A program made the translations under genes and the position numbers. From the NCBI RefSeq assembly GCF_014839835.1, contig NC_071615.1:2666001-2730000 (forward strand): DNA of 64,000 nt. Reading direction: 5' to 3'. The stretch is from Dryobates pubescens. Its lineage: Eukaryota; Chordata; Aves; Piciformes; Picidae. Under the pieces are notes generated by a model. It was not told the DNA's origin, searched no databases, and saw only the letters and a program-made list of their open reading frames with translations. Shown here in pieces: positions 1 to 10,267 of this stretch; position 1 is the stretch's first letter, and the number at the start of each line of letters is the position of its first letter.

Positions 1-1041
1 AGAGCTGTCCTGGCTATCCACTGACCTCTCTTCCTCCTGTGCCTTCTTCATCTTGTCCCCATGGCTCACCCTGGGCATTAGAAGGGGCAATGAGAGAGGG
101 CAACAAACCAACACCTCAAACCATGCAAAAGCAAAGGACATGGATGCACCAAAGTATAGCTGGGAGGAGGATTTGCCAGGTGATGCCCTAAATGCAGAGT
201 GGTGGGAAATAAACAGGAGAAACCAGGGAGAAAAAGAGAAAAGCAGCAAAGGAATTGCAGGCTCAGCCAGGCCAGGCTATGAGAGCATGGCCCAAAGAAG
301 ACAGAGGGTCAGAGACATCTGTGCTGAGTGCTGACAAAGCAGGGCAGAGCTGTGAGCATGGCCATGGCCCCTGGTTTTGATTCCTGCTGGGTACATGCAA
401 GCAGGAGTGTGGCCTTTCTTTGCACAGCCAGAGGAAACTCCACTCCATTGCCACTTCCCCTCCTACCTGGGATAAACCTCCAGGTCCTCCCATTTTCTGC
501 TAGCTGCTGTCATCAAAGGAGTGACAACACTGTTCCTACTGACACCATTTCACACTTTGAAAAGGATCTCTCTTTCCCCAGATTCCCCTTCAAGGGCTGA
601 AAACATCCTCTCTTCTGCTAGCTCCTGCTACTTTCCTTCTCCTTTGAACTGAGTTCTTTTGTTGAACGCTCTCCAATCCTACCCTCCTGGGTCCATCACA
701 CCTGATCAGGTCACAGGACACCATGGGCTGTTTTGAAGCCTTTCTGTCACCCTTACTCACTGCCTCCAATGAAAAGCAGGAAGATGATGCCAGAAAGGTC
801 TGATTCCCCACTGCCAGCAGAGCCCAGGAGGCAGGACTCCTAGGAGTAAGATGGATATGAGCTGATCCTGAGCTCTCTGTGGACTAGCCTGAAATCAGGA
901 GCACCAGAAGTTGGGAAGAATAAAGAGGTCCTATAAAAGCACACACACACACACACACCCCCCCCAAATTTCTGAGTGCTCCTTTCTTGCTGGTTCTGAA
1001 GTGGCATTGCTAGCACCTGGGAAAGGAGAGCCTCAAGAGAT
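1..1041. other. Intergenic, no gene recognised
   Basis: Mostly unique sequence. It holds a short (CA)n run followed by poly-C at about 938-966. The short open frames lack any recognisable domain. Confidence 0.4.
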
Positions 1042-1200
1042 GAACTGAGGGGCTGCCCAGGGAGGTGGTGGAGTCACCATCACTGGGGGTGTTTAGGAAG
1101 AGACTGGATGGGGTGCTTGGTGCCATGGTTTAGTTGATTAGATGGTGCTGGGTGATAGGTTGGGGGTGATGATCTCAAAGGTATTTTCCAACCTGGTTAA
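1042..1200 (+). mobile_element. CR1 LINE 3' fragment
   Basis: 3'-terminal CR1 sequence with GCTGCCCAGGGAGGTGGTGG and the tail GATGATCTCAAAGGTATTTTCC. It belongs to the subfamily with GGTGCCATGGTTTAGTTG. It is strongly 5'-truncated and its tail runs straight into the ATTCT repeat. Confidence 0.85.
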
Positions 1201-1328
1201 TTCTATTCTATTCTATTCTATTCTATTCTATTCTATTCTATTCTATTCTATTCTATTCTATTCTATTCTATTCTATTCCATTCCATTCCATTCCATTCCA
1301 ATCCATTCCATTCCATTCCAATCCATTC
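1201..1328 (+). repeat. (TTCTA)n / (TTCCA)n pentanucleotide microsatellite
   Basis: Fifteen uninterrupted TTCTA units (1201-1275) are followed by about ten TTCCA/ATCCA units. The array begins where the CR1 tail ends, so it probably grew from the short LINE terminal repeat. Confidence 0.97.
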
Positions 1329-1339
1329 TCTTGCAGTGA

Positions 1340-2715
1340 TTGATGGAATTACTCATGGCCAGTTAGTGGCTAACTGCTAACTGGTGGGAGAGGCTGGGCA
1401 GGGTGGTGTGTTGTCGGAAGAACTTCTCTGAGGCCTTGGCAAGGAGAAAGAAGCCAAGAACAAAGGCTCTGTGCAGTGTCAGGCAGGGCCTGGAACAGGA
1501 GGAATTTCTGTTTCTCATGTTCTTGGCTTCTTTACAAGGATTCCCCAAACCCCGGCGACGAGCGGAGGAGCAGGAGGAGCGCTGCTTCATTCCCAGCCCC
1601 AGAGCACAGCCCCAGCAGCCAAAGGAGAGGGTTGTTACAGCCAACAAAACCAGCAGTGGGGAGCAAAAGGAGCTTTGCTGCTGCAGCTCCAAACATTGCC
1701 TCCAGCTCTACCTTCGCAGGGACCCAAGCTGGACCCTCAGCCTGGGGAGGTGAGTGGTGAGGAGACCACAACTTAAGGTCTGTGAATTCCTCTGCCCCCC
1801 AACCATGGTGAAGTGGAAAGGACAGGCTGTGGCTGTAAGTCAGGGCTCTGGAAAGGAGCAGGGAAGGAAAATGCCATTCCCCTTCTACCTGGAAGCTTTT
1901 GAGCTAATGCCTGAATCACTTCCCAGAGGGTTGGGATAAGTGTGGCAGTGTGGGCCATCACCTCCTGCTTCTCTCTTCTTGAGGGGCCAAGGGAGTCATT
2001 GCAGGTCCTTTGGTCTGACAGGAATACCTTGATCTGGAGGGGTTTTTTCTCCTCCAAGTTTCTCCTTCTAGGAGCAATTCAATAAAGCCTTTAAAAAGGT
2101 GGCCAAAACATCTCTGTGCCAAGAGGCTGTGGAGAGCGCTGAACCTTTGAAGGACTCAGCTCTGTGCTGAGCAGGGACTGAGGACCAACAGAGAGAGAAA
2201 GGCAGGCTGATTCCTTCATCTCTCCCTTCCCTCCCCACTGAGGACCAAAGAGCTGCCCAAGACAAGGAACATTTTGGAGTGTTAAGGCAGGGAGAACAAA
2301 TACTCCCAAACCCATTCCTCCAGCCTGGGAACTACCACGGAGCAGCTGAAGCAGCAATTTACCCTGTCAGAAGGAAGCCAAGGAGTGAGGAGCACTTAGG
2401 AGGGAGGTGTAAAGGGAAATCCTATTCCACAAGGGCTCAGTCAGTCCTCCTTGTACCAAGTGACAGACCTGACAGCAGCATTTAGTGGCAAACACAAACA
2501 GTGTCTGGTGGGTACAAAACAACAGTGGGGACTGGGAGCTCTCTGCCCCAGCAGGTATTGGGATGCTGAGAGACAGTTCCCAGGTAACACGTGGGGCTGC
2601 TTATTTGAAAACTGCTCCTTTCCTTATTATCTTTCCTCCCACTGCAAGAGGCAAAGAGAAAAGAGACAGGCAAGAAGGAGAGTGGTTTGACAAGCTGAAA
2701 ACTTTCCTGGGAGAG
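1340..2715. other. Intergenic, no gene recognised
   Basis: Unique sequence with overlapping short open frames on both strands (1.36-1.77 kb), none with a recognisable domain. There is no clear mobile element. Confidence 0.4.
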
Positions 2716-2716
2716 G

Positions 2717-3437
2717 AGGGGAAAAAATGAGTAAGTGAGGGGGAAAAAAAAATGAGGGGAAAAAAAAATGAGGGGGAAAAAAATGAGGGGGAAAAAAATG
2801 AGGGGAAAAAAATGAGGGGAAAAATGAGGGGGGGAAAAATGAGGGGGGGAAAAATGAGGGGAAAAAATGAGGGGAAAAATGAGGGGGGAAAAAATGAGGG
2901 GGGAAAAAATGAGGGGGGAAAAATGAGGGGAAAAATGAGGGGGGGAAAAATGAGGGGGGAAAAATGAGGGGAAAAAATGAGGGGGGAAAAAATGAGGGGA
3001 AAAAATGAGGGGGGAAAAAATGAGGGGGGGAAAAATGAGGGGGGAAAAAATAAGGGGAAAAAAAATGAGGGGGGGAAAAATGAGGGGAAAAAAATGAGGG
3101 GGGAAAAAATGAGGGGAAAAAATGAGGGGAAAAATGAGGGGGAAAATGAGGGGAAAAAATGAGGGGAAAAAATGAGGGGAAAAAAATGAAGGGGAAGAAA
3201 TGAAGGGGAAAAATGAGGGGAAAAAAATGAGGGGAAAAAAATGAAGGGGGAAAAATGAGGGGGAAAATGAGGGGAAAAAATGAGGGGGGAAAAATGAGGG
3301 GGGAAAAATGAGGGGAAAAAATGAGGGGGGAAAAATGGGGGGAAAAATGAGGGGAAAAAATGAGGGGGGAAAAATGAGGGGAAAAAAATGAGTGGGACAA
3401 AAATGAGGGGGGAAATATGAATAAGGGGGGGGGGGGG
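2717..3437 (+). repeat. Purine-rich minisatellite, unit about 10-13 bp (AAAAATGAGGGG-like)
   Basis: About 60 imperfect copies of a unit made of an A-run, TGAG and a G-run, varying only in the lengths of the A and G runs. The array is nearly all purine on the plus strand except for one T per unit, and ends in a poly-G run (3427-3437). Long open frames through it (Phe/Pro/His on minus, Lys/Gly/Glu on plus) are repeat artefacts. Confidence 0.97.
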
Positions 3438-4835
3438 AAGAATTAAAAATCACATTGTGAAGAAGGGAAAACAAAGCCAAGAGGCTCAGGGCTGAGTCAG
3501 TGTGTTGCAGGGATCGTGAGGGAGACTGTCTTTTGGGTATCAGCAATCCAAAGGGCACTGCATGTGTGCCTGAAGTTATTGACTGGCTGCATTACATCCA
3601 CTTAGCCCCCATTAAGCAGCAGGCTTCAGCCCGATCCCAAACAGCAAGGAATTAAAGTAACTCTACCCTGCGTTGCTAGAAAGGTTTCCATCTCTAAGGA
3701 ATCTAAAGTGCTCCAGCAGCCCTCCAGGGAATGCAGGACTGACATCCAGACTCTTCTGGGGGGGAGGCTGGCAGTGGGACAGGAGGCTGTGATGGGAGGG
3801 AAGCCCTGGTGCTTCTGTGCACAGCTATAGGATCTCGATTATGCAAGCAGAGTAGAAAAGGGTTGGCTTCCAAGGACACAGAATATAATTAGCCTATCTC
3901 AGAGCAAGTAGCAATTCCTCCCCTGCTTAAGCTTCTCTCAGTTCAGCTTCACACAAATCATGTCTCCTCCCTGCTCTGCTGGCTGTGTCTCCTCGCACAA
4001 GAAGCAGACAGCTTTCAAAGTCTGAAAGGGGCCAAGTGGCTCCAGGTCTCCCTATAGTCACAGAGAATGTTCAGTGCTGGAGCTGACTTACAAAGTTTTT
4101 TTGTTCCTTTCTGCCCCCACTTCAGTTTCCCACCCCCTCAGCTGTACTGATGCAACTGCCTGTGGATCTGTGGGGAAATCAGACCACAGAAATGATCTAT
4201 TGCTCAAAAAAAAAAGGGGGGGGGGGAAAAAGCCTTCTTTGTTTGTGGGGTTTTTAAAGCCACATTCACTTGCATCACTTGAGCAGAATGGGTTCCTTGC
4301 AGCCCCCAGTCTCAGAGCATCACAAAGTTTGATGAAGAGGTGGGAAGAAGCTCCCAGGAGTCAGGAGGAAAGAGAAGGGGGCCTCAGGATCCCTCCACCA
4401 GGTCCTGCCATCCCCAGGTGCTCTGCTATGAGGTCACCCTGATGTACCACCCTGGTGACCCCTGCAGCTCTGCCACGCCAGCCACAGCCAGATGTCCCTG
4501 CAGCTGGCATGGGGAGACACTGAGGCTTTCTTGTCCCAAAGATGCTTTGCTTTGTGTCTCTGGCTTCACTGCCATGCCCCAGCTGACTTCCAGCATGGCA
4601 AAGCTGCTTTGTAATAGATGCTGCTGAAACTGCTGCCTCCCCTGGAGCTAAGGAACTGGGCAGCTCTGAAGGAAGAGGAAACTGCAGCTCCCTCCAGGGG
4701 AAACTGAGTCAACTGAAAGTGCAGGGATCCAGGAGTGCCACAGACCTCTAGGGCAGAACTGGGGAAAGGCCTTGAAGGAACAGATGAAACCAAAAGTGTT
4801 TAACCCCTGCTGTGATGGCAGTCCTGGAAGTCCCA
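3438..4835. other. Intergenic, no gene recognised
   Basis: Unique sequence with an A-run/G-run at 4206-4229. Nothing else could be assigned. Confidence 0.4.
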
Positions 4836-4904
4836 GGACCTGCACACTTATGTTGGGCTTGATGATCTCAAAGGTCCTTTCCACCCTAAATGACTCTATG
4901 GTTC
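4836..4904 (+). mobile_element. CR1 LINE 3' tail remnant
   Basis: Only the last part remains: GGGCTTGATGATCTCAAAGG, then TCCTTTCCA and GACTCTATGGTTCTA. Confidence 0.7.
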
Positions 4905-5574
4905 TAAGCCTTAGCTGTCTCCTCTCACAATACAGCTGGGAGGCTGCACTTCTGCTACAACATACAGTAGTGGTCCTCAGCTACATTGCTTCTGTCTTGC
5001 ACCACTCCCCAGACCCTCCCAGATGGGAGCTGGGGGTGATGATGTTTGTTGTCTTGAGCACAGCTCTGGTGTCCCAGTGCCAACTAGTCAAAGAGGGAGC
5101 TGCCAAACTTCCCTGCACCTTCCAGACAGTGCATCTGAGAGGCACCTTGTTTATGGGCTTGACACTGGCTATGACTTAACCAGCTTTGACAGGGGTGATC
5201 CTATTTATAGGAGACACTCCTGCTGCCTCTCATTCAATGTCATGTTGGGGAAAAAAAAGTGAAAAACCAACCAGAAATGACCCCTGAAAGTCTACCTCCA
5301 GTAATGGAAATTTCAGCTGCTGACCTGGCCAAGATGGGCAGCATTGAGCCAAGTTTCCTCAAGGTCACCCAGAAGTTCACACCACACAGTCCAACTTCCC
5401 CTCTCTGAGTGTCCTTCCTATCCTGGCTTGGCACTCCTGATGCATTTTGGAGCCTTCCATAAATTCAGCCTTGGCTCAGCTCGTTCCATGAGGATGGGCA
5501 TGTGAGGAGCTGAAGGAGAGATGCTGCTGTCATAGGCTATCACTCAGGAGCTGCACAAATGCTTTGCTAAACAC

Positions 5575-5926
5575 CTCTGAACACGGGTCAAGCAGAGGAA
5601 CATCCAACCAGCCACCTTTATTCACTCCAACACACCAGGGACTTCAGCAGAGAGCTGCAAATGAGCCTTTTTACGCTTTTTATTTTTCCTCTGTGGGTAT
5701 TTCTAGCATCTCAGAGGATGGCTGGCCACCAGTGCCAGCCTATGGCCAACTCCTGAACATGGGTCAAGCAGAGAAACATCCAGCCAGCTGCCCTTCTCCC
5801 TTCCTACACACCAAAGACTTCAGCAGAGAGCTCCAAATGAGTCTTTCTAACTCCTTTTTCCCCCTGTGGGTATTTCTAGCATCTCAGAGGATGGTTGGCC
5901 ACCAGTGCCAGCCTATGGTCAACTCC
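5575..5926 (+). repeat. Tandem duplication, period about 176 bp
   Basis: Two diverged copies (5575-5750 and 5751-5926) share GGGTCAAGCAGA, ACTTCAGCAGAGAGCT and GGGTATTTCTAGCATCTCAG in the same order. The open frame across them does not repeat in one frame, so the duplication does not preserve a protein. Confidence 0.85.
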
Positions 5927-6438
5927 TGCCTCACAGGGCAGTATCCAGAAGCCACTGAAGGTTGCTGTGTGATGAGCTGTGCCAGGAGACAGCACGTGTG
6001 CAAGGTATCTTGAGCTCCAGGCGGCTCGGATGAGTCAGAGCCGGTCGCCTTTTTCCCTGCGGTGCAATTGTACCAGGCCCTGACAGCATCAGCTGGCTGT
6101 TATCACTGCTCCACATCAGAGCTGTCAGTCCTGAAGACAATGGAAGGTGTGTGTGGGGAGGGGGAGGAATTGAGCATCTCTGTGCTCAGTTGGCTTCCCA
6201 GAATGATGCCAAAGTGGCGAGCAAAGAGTTTCTGATTAGCAGCCTGCTGCCGCAAGAGGATTAGCGAGGACGTCAGTGACTGTGGCAGTGCTGGAATTAA
6301 AAAGCAATACTTCTGGAGCTTCCTCCACTACTGTTTTTATGGGGGGAAGCTTGGCTGCCAGTGAGGAGAGCTCTGGAGGGCGTGTAGCCACTGGGAGGTT
6401 CACCCAAGCATGTGGCCCCGTGGATGGAGAGCACCGCT

Positions 6439-6540
6439 CTTCAGATCTGCAGCAGCCTTTGGATCCACAGCAGCTTTCAGATCTGCAGCAGCCTTCAGAT
6501 CCACAGCAGCCTTCAGATCCACAGCAGCCTTCAGATCTAT
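6439..6540 (+). repeat. 18-bp tandem repeat (CAGCAGCCTTCAGATCCA-like)
   Basis: Between five and six units alternate the restriction-site-like cores AGATCTG and AGATCCA, each followed by CAGCAGC. Because 18 is a multiple of three, all frames stay open and give low-complexity peptides. There is no sign of coding use. Confidence 0.9.
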
Positions 6541-6760
6541 GGGCTCCAGTAGGGTCTACAAAGGATTCAAATCACCTTCTCAGTGCAAAAATCACCTTCC
6601 CCTGCACGTAAATCCTCCAAGTCAGGTGGTGCTGTGGCAGTGACAACAAAAGAGAAGGGAAAGAGCCTCGAAGAGGAAGGGCTGGGGGCATTTAGTGAAC
6701 AAGCTGAAAACCTCCGGCAAACGAAAAGACCGAATCTTGCCAGCTGGGTTCTCTGCCAAG

Positions 6761-6793
6761 GAGGGGGAAGGGGGTGGGGTGGGTGTGGGGTGT
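6761..6793 (+). other. Potential G-quadruplex run
   Basis: Five G-runs of three to five (GGGGG, GGGGG, GGGG, GGG, GGGG) are separated by loops of one to three bases. This satisfies the usual G4 pattern on the plus strand. Confidence 0.55.
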
Positions 6794-7159
6794 TCTTGTG
6801 CCTCCCCCAGGCATATCACGGAGTCTCCTGGCCCCCAGGCTCGCTAGGGAGAGCACCCCCGTGGATTCTCAGCCCGCCTCTCCTGTGCGCTGTCCCGTGC
6901 CTCTCCCTCGCGCTCGGGGGTAGCTTCCTGTGAGCGCCCACGGGCTGAGTCGTTCTCTCCCTGCACATCCCTGGCAAGATGCCCACGGAGAGGCTGGCAG
7001 CAGCTGGTGGGCAGTGCCCGAGGCCTATCTGCCTGGCAGCTCTGCCTTGTTTCATTGCTTCTCGGCACGCTTGCACCTGCTGCTCGTCCCCGTCCCGCTG
7101 AAGTTCCTCCAGCGCAAAAAGTCAGCTTCTGGTTCTGTTTGTAGAGCACAGAGCATGAG

Positions 7160-7606
7160 GGCCTCGGGTCCAGAGGGTCTCAAGGAGGGCTGGAGCACCT
7201 CTCCTACAAGAGCAGGCTGAGGGAGTTGGACCTGTTCAGCCTGGAGAAGAGAAGGCTCTGGGAGGACCTTTTAGCAGCCTGGAAATACCTTAGGGGGCTA
7301 AAGGAATGCTGGAGAGGGGCTTTTGACAAGGGCCTGTGGTGGTAGGATGAAGGGCAATGGTCTGAAACTAGAGCAGGGTAGATTTACATTGGACATTAAG
7401 AAGAAGTTCTTCACTATGAGGGTGGTGAGACACTGGAACAGGTTGCCCAGGGAAGCTGTGGACATCTCATCCTTGGAAGTGTTTAAAGCCAGGCTGGGTG
7501 AGGCTTTCAGCAGCCTGGTCTAGAGGGAGGTGTCCCTGCCCATGGCAAGGGGTTTGGAACTAGGTGATCTTTAAAGTCCCTTCCAAGTCAAGGCATTCTC
7601 TGATTC
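7160..7606 (+). mobile_element. CR1 LINE fragment (ORF2 C-terminus plus 3' UTR)
   Basis: Carries the CR1 ORF2 C-terminal coding block (readable as KLEQGRFTLDIKKKFFTMRV, then RHWNRLPREAVD) and the tail GATCTTTAAAGTCCCTTCCA. 5'-truncated. Confidence 0.92.
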
Positions 7607-7611
7607 TGATT

Positions 7612-8470
7612 TGATGCCATCTATATCCCATGCTTATCCTCCTAAAACCAGAGAGGGGGCAAAACGTTGCCACATCGAGTATTTTCCAGACAGAGAAGTT
7701 ATGTCTGAGCCAGGACAAGGCAGGAGATCTGTGAATGCTGTGAGAACAGGCTCTGTTTCCCCTGGATCTCCAACCAGTCCCTGAAGCAGGGAGTCCATCC
7801 TTCTTCCCTCCAGAAAGGGCTTGGAACAATTCTGTTTCCCCTAAAGTGCTGAGGCATTATGTAAAATAAATTGGCTTGGTCTGAGCAGGGCCAGGTACAA
7901 TGGGTTTCTAAATTAAACCTGTCTAAATGGAAATGGTAAGACAGGTGTGAGAGGAGATATCTACAGGCTGGAAAGCTGAATCAGAAATGAAAAGGTACAG
8001 AATGGGCCAGAAGCAGTGGTTTTAGCAAGACTGGTGTGGGCTTTGTTGCTGCAGGGTTTGTTGTTCAGACAGCCCCCTGCACCCTGCTCTGCTTGTGCTA
8101 CAGATGTGAGGTGTCCCTAGGAGCTGCTGCAGTGACACGAGTGGACAGCTGTCCTAAGGCCCTCTGTGGTCCCAGCCTAGGACTTTCCATCCAGTCTCCA
8201 CAGCTAAAATGCCTTGTCATGACATTTCATCTCCTCTGGAAGTGGCACATGGGGGGGAAAGGACACACTCAGCATCAGGACAAAAGCTACAGAACAAGCA
8301 GAAAAAGGAGGAAGCTGAAAAATTAATCAGAGCTCAAAGTGCTGTCAGGTTTCTCCTCCTCCTTCCCTAGGTGGACACTCAGCCATCACCAAAGATTAGA
8401 ACTGATTGACTGACCAAGGGCAGGGCAGAGAAGTTGTGATAGAAGTGCAGTTTCCCAGTGATTTGCACAG
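7612..8470. other. Intergenic, no gene recognised
   Basis: Unique sequence between two CR1 fragments in opposite orientation. Nothing assignable. Confidence 0.35.
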
Positions 8471-8477
8471 AGTAAGA

Positions 8478-9292
8478 TCATAGAATTGCCAGGGTTGGAA
8501 GGGACCTCAAGGATCAGCCAGTTCCAACCCCCTGCCATGGGCAGGGACACCTCACACTGCAGCAGGTTGCTCACAGCCACATCCAGCCTGGCTGCAAACA
8601 CCTCCAGGGATGAGGCTTCCACCACCTCCCTGGGCAACCTGTGCCAGGCTCTCACCACCCTCATGAGGAACAACTTCTTCCTAATCTCCAATCTGTATCT
8701 CCCCATTTCTAGTTTTGCTCCATTCTCCCCAGTCCCATCACTCCCTGACACCCTCAAAAGTCCCTCCCCAGCTGTCTTGTAGCCCCCTTCAGATCCTGGA
8801 AGGCCACAATTAGGTTTCCTTAGAGCCTTCTCTTCTTCAGACTGAACAGCCCCAACCCCCTCAGTCTGTTCTCACAGCAGAGCAGCTCCAGCCCTCTGCT
8901 CATCCTCATGACCCTTCTCTGGACACCTTCCAGCACCTCCAGATCCTTCCTGTCCTAGGGGCTCCAGAACTGGACACAGTACTCCAGGTTCAGTCTCAGC
9001 AGAGGGGGAGAATCACCTTCCTTACCCTGCTGGCTCTGCTTCTCTTGTTGCAGCCCAGGATGTGGTTGGCTTTCTGGGCTGCAGGTGCTCACTGCTGGCT
9101 CATGTTGAGCTTCTCATCCACCAGCAACCCCCAGGTCCTTTTCTTCAGGGCTGCTCTCAAGCCAGTCACTCTCCAGCCTATATTGGTGCTTGGGATTGCC
9201 CTGACCCAGATGCAGGACCTTGCACTTGGTCTTGCTGCCCAGCACCCTGTGCAATGGGATGTATGGGCCCCACACCAGCATGTGCTGTGCTA
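8478..9292 (-). mobile_element. CR1 LINE fragment, longest in the window
   Basis: Minus-strand CR1 of about 0.8 kb, from the 3' end (ATCATAGAATTGCCAGGG on plus) back into the reverse transcriptase C-terminal region. It encodes RLEIRKKLFLMRVVRAWHRL followed by [13 protein letters not shown]. Upstream parts have lost an open frame. Confidence 0.93.
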
Positions 9293-10150
9293 GCTGCAGG
9301 TAGCATGCAGTTAGAACACAGGTTTGGCTTCCTTTGACAGGACCATGCAAAGCCAAAGCTGACCCTGGTGTCAGAATCTCCTAGAAGACAGCTTGCAGAT
9401 TTCTTCTCCACTCCTCCTCCTCTGTAGCTCATTCTTGTTCCCTTGCTATGGAAAGTTTGGTTGTCTTCTCCCTTTTCTGGCTGAATCTTTCCACGGCAGT
9501 TAGCTGCCATGGTGATGGAAGTTACAGGAATTAGTAAGAAGAAGAGTCATAATTAACAATTGACTGACAGTCCCATCTGACCTGAGACAGTAGCTGAAAG
9601 CTGCCTCCCACTTCAATCTGCTTGCCACAAACAGCCAGGAACATGCAGATTTGCTAGCCAGGGTGGTTTGGCTATTTGGCTACATTCCTACAGTGGCTGT
9701 CCTCAGCTGATTTGGTGCTTAGAACACCAGTGAGGATGTGTCACCATTGCCCTCTTCTGGATCAGCAACCAAGTCTGCTCCAAAGCTTGGGAGGTGTCAC
9801 TGCCTAGTGATGGCAACATGTGGTGACTCCAAGGGGACTGTTTCAGAGTTGATCACTGGTGCCTCGTGCAGGTGCTTGGAGCTATTTCATTCAAAGAGCT
9901 TCAGGTTCTTCTGCATTTCTCCTTCCAGCATGGTGCCTGCTGCAGTGCAGATTTAGAGCAGAGAGTGGATTCAAATGGAGAAAGCAGACAAACTTTACTG
10001 CTAAATACATGCCTGATTCAAGACCTTTATGGATGTGTACCACTGTTTGGTGGCTCAAAACCTCTTAGGAGCAGGGGGATTCCAGGTTCAGATGAAAGGA
10101 GATGTGCAGTTAAGCTGATGACCTCCTTGACCTGTGATACTGAAGCAGAT

Positions 10151-10267
10151 AAAAATGGCTGAGAACTTCAGGGGAGTCTGGAGAAATATGTGGAAGAGAA
10201 ATCCACTCCAAAAATGGCTATGAACTTAAGGGGAGTCTGGAAAACTTTGTGGAAGAGAAATCCAGGG
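10151..10267 (+). repeat. Tandem duplication, period 59 bp
   Basis: Two copies begin AAAAATGGCT at 10151 and 10210. They share GGGGAGTCTGG and GTGGAAGAGAAATCCA with a few substitutions. Confidence 0.85.

Larger units (their letters stand above)
5927..7159. other. Intergenic with small repeats and a G-rich run
   Basis: Contains an 18-bp tandem repeat, a G-quadruplex-like run and a mildly CpG-rich patch (about 6840-6960). No gene is recognised. Confidence 0.4.

Noticed and set aside
2482-3558. 358-aa minus-strand open frame rich in Phe, Pro, His
   Set aside because: It is the translation of the purine minisatellite; no stop occurs because the unit lacks one in that frame. There is no domain and no splice or start context.
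5564-6013. 149-aa frame over the 176-bp duplication
   Set aside because: The two repeats are read in different frames, so there is no repeated peptide; no domain.
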